Position numbers and translations under genes: made by a program. DNA of 64,000 nucleotides from Streptomyces bauhiniae (GTDB taxonomy: Bacteria > Actinomycetota > Actinomycetes > Streptomycetales > Streptomycetaceae), in NCBI RefSeq assembly GCF_004784475.1, contig NZ_SRRT01000007.1, positions 186,001 to 250,000 of the forward strand, read 5' to 3'. This document shows positions 58,741-64,000 of the stretch, piece after piece (the first letter of the stretch is position 1; every line of letters starts with the position of its first letter). A model generated the notes under the pieces. The model saw only the letters and a list, made by a program, of their open reading frames with translations, was not told the origin of the DNA and searched no databases.

Positions 58741-58799
58741 GGTGCCACTCGGTGCCATGTGGTGCCAATGGGGGTTGCCATGGCGCCACAATGGTGCCA
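58741..58799. promoter_or_regulatory. GGTGCCA iteron array
   Basis: GGTGCCA at 58741-58747, 58751-58757 and 58761-58767 (exact 10-bp steps), then degenerate GTTGCCA (58774-58780), GGCGCCA (58782-58788) and GGTGCCA (58793-58799). It ends 11 nt before the RHH gene start. Six same-direction copies, the first three with one-turn phasing, look like a multi-dimer ribbon-helix-helix operator. Confidence 0.7.
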
Positions 58800-58809
58800 A
58801 GCTAACGCC

Positions 58810-59316
58810 ATGGACCTCACCCCGTATGTCGACACCCTCCGCCGCGAACTCGCGGTGGCCGCCGAGGCCGGCGGCGAGGAGGCGCGCGAGCTGGCGGAGC
58901 GGCTCACCGCTCCGCTGGAGTCGGCGACCCGCCTGACCATGCTCCACGTGCTCTCCGCCGCGATGGACGAGATCACCCGCGAGCTGGCCCCCGGCTCGGT
59001 CGACGTACGGCTGCGGGGACTCGACCCCGAGTTCGTCGTCACCGCGCCCCCGGCCGAGTCCGCCCCGGCGGAAGCGGCCGAGCCGGTCGCACCCCAGCCG
59101 GTCCCCGAGGCCGACGAGGGTGGCACCGCCCGCGTCAACCTCCGGCTCCCAGCACACCTCAAGGCGCGCGCCGAGGACGCGGCCGGCCGCGAGGGCCTGT
59201 CGGTCAACGCCTGGCTGGTGCGCGCCGTCTCCGCGGCGGTCGACGGCACCACCCGGCCGCGCCCGGCGGAGAAGACCCGCACGATCGGCCAGAGCTTCAC
59301 CGGCTGGGTGCGCTAG
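58810..59316 (+). CDS. HicB/Arc-like ribbon-helix-helix protein
   Basis: A 168-aa protein. The N-terminal about 100 residues are helical and acidic, without an assigned fold; the C-terminal RHH reads ARVNLRLPAHLKARAEDAAGREGLSVNAWLVRAVSAAVDG, as in Arc/MetJ and HicB antitoxins. No HicA toxin is adjacent. The ATG at 58810 is chosen because the GGTGCCA array ends just before it. It is first of four co-directional genes (DUF4097, ABC ATPase, ABC permease) and probably autoregulates them. Confidence 0.82.
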   Translation: MDLTPYVDTLRRELAVAAEAGGEEARELAERLTAPLESATRLTMLHVLSAAMDEITRELAPGSVDVRLRGLDPEFVVTAPPAESAPAEAAEPVAPQPVPEADEGGTARVNLRLPAHLKARAEDAAGREGLSVNAWLVRAVSAAVDGTTRPRPAEKTRTIGQSFTGWVR

Positions 59317-59392
59317 CCCAGCCGCACCACCGCCCCACCTTCACGCCCCCACCTGCGGGGACGACCTGACGAGCCAAGAGGACGGGACAGCC

Positions 59393-60235
59393 ATGCCTAC
59401 TTTCGACACCCCTCAGCCCATCACCGTCACCGCGCACATCGGCGCCGGTTCCCTTCGGTTCTCCGCGGAGGACCGCGCGGACACCGTGGTCGAGGTCGCG
59501 CCCCGCGACCCGAAGCGGGACAAGGACGTACGGGCCGCCGAGCAGACCGAGGTCGGCTTCGCGGCCGGCGCCCTGACCGTCCGGACGCGGGAGCGGCTGC
59601 TCATCGGCCCCTCCGGCCTGGTCGACGTCACGGTCCACCTGCCCGAAGGCTCCTCCGCCGAGGTCACCGGCTCCTGGACCCAGGTGCTCGGCGAGGGCCG
59701 GCTGGGCGAGGTCCGGGTGAAGACCTCCACCGGCGACGTACGCCTCGACGCCACCGGCCCGCTGAAGCTGACCGTGGCGCACGGCTCGGTCACCGTGGAC
59801 CGGGTCGACGGCGCCGCCGAGATCACCAGCAGCAGCGGCACCATCCGGGTCGGCACCATCGACGGCCCCGCCGTCCTGAAGAACACCAACGGCGCCACGG
59901 TCATCGAGGCCGTCACCGGCGACCTCCGCGTGAGCGGCGCCAACGGCGGCATCGACATCGGCCGCACCGAGGCGTCCGTCACCGGCACCACGAGCAACGG
60001 CCCCCTGCGGGTCGCCGAAGTGGCGCGCGGCGAGGTCCAGTTGGAGACCGCGCACGGCTCCATCGAGATCGGCGTCCGCGAGGGCACCGCCGCCTGGCTC
60101 GACGTCAGCTCCGCCCACGGCCAGGTGCGCAACGCGCTCGCCTCCGCCGGGGCGCCGGAGCACACCGAGGACACCGTGAAGATCCACGCCCGCACCAACT
60201 GGGGCAACATCGACATCCTGCGCGCCCACGCCTGA
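59393..60235 (+). CDS. DUF4097 beta-strand repeat (adhesin-like) protein
   Basis: A 280-aa protein with the DUF4097 right-handed beta-helix pattern: repeating hydrophobic/Gly/Asp turns such as DVRLDATGPLKLTVAHGSVTVDRVDGAAEITSSSGTIRVG and KNTNGATVIEAVTGDLRVSGANGGIDIG. No signal peptide or TM helix is seen, so it is probably cytoplasmic. It usually sits beside RHH or anti-sigma-like genes in Streptomyces; function unknown. The start is ATG 59393. Confidence 0.88.
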   Translation: MPTFDTPQPITVTAHIGAGSLRFSAEDRADTVVEVAPRDPKRDKDVRAAEQTEVGFAAGALTVRTRERLLIGPSGLVDVTVHLPEGSSAEVTGSWTQVLGEGRLGEVRVKTSTGDVRLDATGPLKLTVAHGSVTVDRVDGAAEITSSSGTIRVGTIDGPAVLKNTNGATVIEAVTGDLRVSGANGGIDIGRTEASVTGTTSNGPLRVAEVARGEVQLETAHGSIEIGVREGTAAWLDVSSAHGQVRNALASAGAPEHTEDTVKIHARTNWGNIDILRAHA

Positions 60236-60278
60236 GCACCGCCACCCCTCTTCCCACTCCCGCCCTCAGGAGGGCCCC

Positions 60279-61298
60279 ATGCCGTCATCTGTCATGCCCA
60301 CGCCCAGAACAGCCGCCGAACAGACCCCCGCCGTCTCCGTCACCGGCCTGCGCAAGTCCTACGGCGACAAGACCGTGCTGGACGGCATCGACCTGACCAT
60401 CCCCGCCGGAACCGTGTTCGCCCTGCTCGGGCCGAACGGCGCGGGCAAGACCACCACCGTCCAGATCCTCTCCACCCTCGTCGCTCCCGACGGCGGCGAG
60501 GCCCGGATCGCGGGCCACGACATCACCGCCGCACCGGACGGCGTGCGTTCCGCGATCGGCGTCACCGGCCAGTTCGCCGCGCTGGACGACCTGCTCACCG
60601 CCGAGGAGAACCTCCTCCTCATGGCCGACCTGCTCCGCCTCGGCAAGCGCGAAGGCCGGGAGCGCACAAGGGAGTTGCTGGAGCGGTTCGACATCGCGGA
60701 CGTGGCGGACAAGCGGGCTGCGACCTTCTCCGGCGGCATGCGGAGGCGGCTCGACCTCGCCATGACCCTCGTCGGCGACCCCCAGGTGATCTTCCTGGAC
60801 GAGCCGACGACCGGGCTCGACCCGCGCAGCCGCCGCACCATGTGGGACACCGTCCGCACGCTGGTCGCCGGCGGCACCACGGTCTTCCTCACCACCCAGT
60901 ACCTGGAGGAGGCCGACCAGTTGGCCGACCGGATCGCCGTCCTCGACGGCGGCCGGATCGTCGCCGAGGGCACCGCCGACGAGCTGAAGGCCCGCATCCC
61001 CGGCGCCCACGTCCGGCTGCGGTTCACCGGCCCCGAGGAGTACGAGCGCGCGGCAGCGGCCTTCCCCGGCGCCGCGCGGGACGACGAGAACCTCGCCCTC
61101 CGGGTGGCCGGTGACGGCGGCCTGGACGCCCTGCGCGCCCTGCTGGACCGGCTCGACGCGGCCGGGGTCCAGGCGGCCGGCTTCTCCGTGCACACCCCCG
61201 ACCTGGACGACGTGTTCCTCGCGCTCACCGGCCAGGGCACCACCGGCACCCCGCTCCACGTCAGCGCCGACGACACCCTCAAGGAGACCCAGCGATGA
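60279..61298 (+). CDS. ABC transporter ATP-binding protein (DrrA-like)
   Basis: A 339-aa ATPase of the daunorubicin-resistance DrrA type. Walker A LLGPNGAGKTTT, signature FSGGMRRRLDLA, Walker B VIFLDEPTTGLDPRS and the H-loop TTQYLEEADQLADRI are present, plus the DUF4162-like C-terminal extension. AGGAGGG lies 7 nt before ATG 60279. It forms an exporter with the following permease (ATGA overlap); the substrate is unknown. Confidence 0.93.
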   Translation: MPSSVMPTPRTAAEQTPAVSVTGLRKSYGDKTVLDGIDLTIPAGTVFALLGPNGAGKTTTVQILSTLVAPDGGEARIAGHDITAAPDGVRSAIGVTGQFAALDDLLTAEENLLLMADLLRLGKREGRERTRELLERFDIADVADKRAATFSGGMRRRLDLAMTLVGDPQVIFLDEPTTGLDPRSRRTMWDTVRTLVAGGTTVFLTTQYLEEADQLADRIAVLDGGRIVAEGTADELKARIPGAHVRLRFTGPEEYERAAAAFPGAARDDENLALRVAGDGGLDALRALLDRLDAAGVQAAGFSVHTPDLDDVFLALTGQGTTGTPLHVSADDTLKETQR

Positions 61299-62077
61299 GC
61301 ACCCTCACCTACGCCGTGCAGGACTCGATGACGATGCTGCGGCGCAACGTCAAGCACGCCGTCCGCTACCCGGCCGTCTCGCTCGGCAGCTCGATGCTGC
61401 CGATCCTGATGCTGCTGCTGTTCGTGTACGCCTTCGGGGGCGCGATCGGCGGCGGGATGGGCGGCGGCCGGGACGCCTACCTGGAGTATCTGGTCCCCGG
61501 TGTGGTCGTGATGGGCGTGGCGGCGGGGGCCATGTCGACCTCGATCGCGGTCTGCTCGGACATGACCGAGGGCATCATCAACCGCTTCCGCACCATGAAC
61601 ATCACCCGCTCCTCGTTCATGACCGGGCATGTCATCGGCAGCGTCCTGCAGACGATGGTGAGCCTGGTCCTGGTGATCGGGGTCGCGCTCGCCCTCGGGT
61701 TCCGGCCGGACGCGTCCCCGCTGGAGTGGCTGGCGGCGGCCGGGTTCCTCGCGGCCATCGCGTTCGCGGTGACCTGGCTGTCGGTGGCGCTCGGGCTGAT
61801 CTCCAAGACCGTGGAGTCCGCCAGCAACAAGCCGCTGCTGGTGCAGTTCCTGCCCTTCCTGGGCTCCGCGTTCGTGCCGGCCGAGTCGATGTCGCCGGGG
61901 CTGCGCTGGTTCGCCGAGCACCAGCCGTTCACGCCGATGATCGAGACCCTGCGCGGTCTGCTCACCGGCTCGGCCATCGGCAACGACGGCTGGATCTCGC
62001 TGGCCTGGTGTGCGGGGATCGCCCTGGTCGGCTACCTCTGGTCCCGCTCGCTGTTCAACAGCACCACCAAGCGCTGA
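61295..62077 (+). CDS. ABC-2 type permease (DrrB-like)
   Basis: A 260-aa, six-TM ABC-2 membrane domain partner of the ATPase at 60279, with VPGVVVMGVAAGAMSTSIAVCSDMTEGIINRFRTMNITRSSFMTGHVIGSVLQTMV and SNKPLLVQFLPFLGSAFVPAESM as family landmarks. Its ATG overlaps the ATPase stop (ATGA), so the transporter is translationally coupled. Confidence 0.92.
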   Translation: MSTLTYAVQDSMTMLRRNVKHAVRYPAVSLGSSMLPILMLLLFVYAFGGAIGGGMGGGRDAYLEYLVPGVVVMGVAAGAMSTSIAVCSDMTEGIINRFRTMNITRSSFMTGHVIGSVLQTMVSLVLVIGVALALGFRPDASPLEWLAAAGFLAAIAFAVTWLSVALGLISKTVESASNKPLLVQFLPFLGSAFVPAESMSPGLRWFAEHQPFTPMIETLRGLLTGSAIGNDGWISLAWCAGIALVGYLWSRSLFNSTTKR

Positions 62078-62222
62078 GCCGGAGCGGGGAAAGACCCGGA
62101 GAGTGTAAAAACTCTGTGGAGTCCCCCGCGCCGCCTTGTGATCGGCGTCTCGCACGGCTGACGCAAGTGGCGTGAAGAAGGCAAACTGGCTCGGGAAGTT
62201 GGATTGCCTAGGGGGCGAACGC

Positions 62223-64000
62223 ATGGACGCTGGGCGGCGGATGCCTGAGCAGCGGGTCTCCGGTTCCGCCGTGCTGCGGTTCGGGGTACTCGGGCCGGTG
62301 CGGGCCTGGCGCGGGGAAGCGCCGGTGCCCACCGGCTCTCCGCAGCAACGCGCCCTGCTGGCCGCTCTGTTGCTGCGCGAGGGCCGTACCGCCACGGCGG
62401 CCGAACTGATCGACGCGCTCTGGGGGACCGAACCGCCCCCCAGGGCGCTCGCGGCCGTCCGGACCTACGCGTCCCGGCTGCGCAAGGTGCTCGAACCCGG
62501 CGTCCTGGTCAGCGAGTCCAGCGGGTACGCCATCCGGACGCTCGCCCCGCTGGACCTCGTCGTCGCCCAGGAACTCGCCGCCAAGGCCGAGAAGGCGCGC
62601 GGCGCCGGGGAGTTGGGCGAGGCGCGCGAGTCGCTGAACCGGGCGCTGGCGCTGTGGGACGGCGAGGCCCTGGCGGGCGTACCCGGCCCGTACGCGGAGG
62701 CCCAGCGGGTCCGGCTGGAGGAGTGGCGGCTCCAACTCCTCGAGTCCCGGCTGGACATGGACCTGGAGCAGGGCAGTCACGCCGAGTCCGTCTCCGAACT
62801 GACCGCACTGACCGCCGAGCACCCGCTGCGCGAACGCTTCCGCGAGCTGCTGATGCTGGCCCTGTACCGCAGCGGCCGCCAGGCGGAGGCGCTGGCGGTG
62901 TACGCGGACACCCGGCGGCTGCTCGCCGAGGAGCTGGGCGTGGACCCGCGTCCGGGGCTCAGCGACCTCCAGCAGCGCATCCTGCGGGCCGACCCGGCGC
63001 TCGCGGAGCCCTCGTCCGCCGCCGAGGAACCTCCCGTCGTCCTCGTACGTCCCGCCCAACTCCCGGCTTCGGTGCCGGACTTCACCGGCCGGTCCGCGTT
63101 CGTGACCGAGCTGAGCGACGTGCTGGCGTCGGCCTCGGAGGCGGAGGGCCGGGTGATGGCGGTCTCCGCGCTGGCCGGGATCGGCGGCGTCGGCAAGACC
63201 ACCCTCGCGGTGCACGTGGCCCACCGGGCGCGGGCCGCCTTCCCCGACGGCCAGCTCTACGTCGACCTCCAGGGAGCGGGCCCCCGCCCGGCGGAGCCCC
63301 AGACGGTGCTCGGCTCGTTCCTGCGGGCGCTCGGCACGGCGGACTCGGCGGTGCCGGAATCGCTGGAGGAGCGGGCCGCGCTGTACCGGTCGGTGCTGGA
63401 CGGACGCCGGGTGCTGGTGCTGCTGGACAACGCCAAGGACGCGGCGCAGGTCAGACCGCTGCTGCCCGGCACCGAGGGGTGCGCGGCGCTGGTGACCTCG
63501 CGGGTGCGGATGGTGGGGCTCGCCGGGGCGCATCTGGTGGACCTGGACGTGATGTCGCCCGAGGAGGCGCTGTCACTGTTCACCAAGATCGTGGGCGAGG
63601 AGCGGGTCGCCGCCGAGAAGAAGGCCGCGCTGGACGTGGTGGCCGCGTGCGGGTTCCTGCCGCTGGCCATCAGGATCGCCGCCTCCCGGCTCGCCGCCCG
63701 CCGCACCTGGACCACCTCGGTGCTCGCGGCCAAGCTGGCGGACGAGCGGCGCCGGCTGGACGAGCTGCAGGCCGGCGACCTCGCGGTCAAGGCCACCTTC
63801 GAGCTGGGCTACGGCCAGCTCGAACCCGCCCAGGCGCGGGCGTTCCGGCTGCTCGGCCTCGCCTACGGCCCCGACCTGTCGCTGGCGGCCGCCGCCGCGC
63901 TGCTGGACCTCGGCCCGGAGGACACCGAGGACCTGCTGGAGTCGCTGGTCGACACCTCCCTGCTGGAGTCGGCCGCCCCCGGCCGCTACCGCTTCCACGA
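62223..64000 (+). CDS. AfsR/SARP-type regulator with NB-ARC domain (5' part, truncated by window)
   Basis: 592 residues are visible. The N-terminus is an OmpR-type winged HTH (LRFGVLGPVRAWRGEAPVPTGSPQQRALLAALL) and BTAD helices (AEALAVYADTRRLLAEELGVDPRPGLSDLQQRIL); next is a STAND/NB-ARC ATPase with Walker A GIGGVGKTTLA (Lys325) and RVLVLLDNAKDAAQVRPLLP (Walker B). Such proteins switch on secondary-metabolite clusters (AfsR, SARP). The ORF runs off the window, so TPR or other C-terminal modules are not visible. The start ATG 62223 has TAGGGGGC 6 nt upstream. Confidence 0.9.
   Translation, partial: MDAGRRMPEQRVSGSAVLRFGVLGPVRAWRGEAPVPTGSPQQRALLAALLLREGRTATAAELIDALWGTEPPPRALAAVRTYASRLRKVLEPGVLVSESSGYAIRTLAPLDLVVAQELAAKAEKARGAGELGEARESLNRALALWDGEALAGVPGPYAEAQRVRLEEWRLQLLESRLDMDLEQGSHAESVSELTALTAEHPLRERFRELLMLALYRSGRQAEALAVYADTRRLLAEELGVDPRPGLSDLQQRILRADPALAEPSSAAEEPPVVLVRPAQLPASVPDFTGRSAFVTELSDVLASASEAEGRVMAVSALAGIGGVGKTTLAVHVAHRARAAFPDGQLYVDLQGAGPRPAEPQTVLGSFLRALGTADSAVPESLEERAALYRSVLDGRRVLVLLDNAKDAAQVRPLLPGTEGCAALVTSRVRMVGLAGAHLVDLDVMSPEEALSLFTKIVGEERVAAEKKAALDVVAACGFLPLAIRIAASRLAARRTWTTSVLAAKLADERRRLDELQAGDLAVKATFELGYGQLEPAQARAFRLLGLAYGPDLSLAAAAALLDLGPEDTEDLLESLVDTSLLESAAPGRYRFH

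Noticed and set aside
58810..59316. HicAB toxin-antitoxin pair
   Set aside because: No HicA-like small ORF is adjacent; the gene is instead followed by DUF4097 and ABC genes.

Overview
The window is chromosomal DNA from a Streptomyces or very close relative. It is extremely GC-rich, uses GTG/TTG starts freely, and carries a typical actinobacterial gene set: HrdD, FO synthase, GPP34 protein, DUF397/XRE pairs, DUF6227, WYL and SARP/AfsR-type regulators and a Glp/SepX-type cell-division pair. Most genes look like ordinary core or conserved chromosome. No integrase, transposase, plasmid function or CRISPR array was found.

Layout. 1-1.3 kb: class F sortase, TPR protein, strong terminator, tRNA-Ala(CGC). 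1.4-6.7 kb (minus strand): galU-glp-moaC-mog-GNAT-sepX/glpR, a tightly packed block joining UDP-glucose synthesis, molybdopterin-type enzymes and a division membrane protein. 6.8-19.2 kb: 5-formyl-THF cyclo-ligase, a membrane-anchored penicillin-acylase-type Ntn hydrolase, a K+/H+ antiporter with a probable CTG start, an MFS pump, an FmdB zinc ribbon behind a CIRCE element, MTA phosphorylase, an SAF/CpaB-like protein, MscL, flavin reductase, P1 peptidase and DUF6227. 19.3-23.1 kb: the fructose PTS operon fruR-fruK-fruA. 23.3-32.5 kb: exporters and their regulators (DHA2 MFS/WYL, TetR, MarR/DODA, MFS/TetR) around hrdD, which has a textbook SigR promoter and a terminator with a T-tract. 32.8-39.2 kb: secreted M6 metalloprotease, tRNA-Arg(CCT), BASS transporter, DksA-like/MFS/ArsR/glutathione peroxidase block. 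38.9-44.5 kb: DUF397/XRE pair, GPP34 protein and a 1031-aa D,D-carboxypeptidase with an approximately 630-residue low-complexity cytoplasmic tail. 44.7-48.4 kb: polytopic membrane protein with an internal tandem duplication, and a sodium:solute symporter.

48.8-55.4 kb is the most accessory-looking part. It holds an ADP-ribosylglycohydrolase-fold protein that has lost its metal ligands, a HATPase/XRE/DUF397 (WhiJ/AbaA-like) module containing the only in-frame TTA codon I found, two DUF6879 proteins, and a collapsed graspetide-type RiPP locus. In that locus an intact PCMT-type methyltransferase gene is coupled to an ORF fusing the start of an XRE protein to only the C-terminal end of an ATP-grasp ligase. 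An L,D-transpeptidase-fold protein without its active-site Cys follows. 55.5-64 kb: FO synthase (coenzyme F420), a nucleotidyltransferase, a four-gene operon (HicB-like RHH protein, DUF4097 adhesin-like protein, ABC ATPase, ABC permease) preceded by a helically phased GGTGCCA iteron array, and the 5' part of an AfsR/SARP regulator cut by the window end.

The most promising novelty candidates are the iteron-controlled RHH/DUF4097/ABC operon, the XRE/ATP-grasp chimera, the CIRCE-controlled FmdB protein, and two conserved-fold proteins that appear to have become pseudoenzymes. All protein identifications are from reading motifs and remembered family features; no database search was run.
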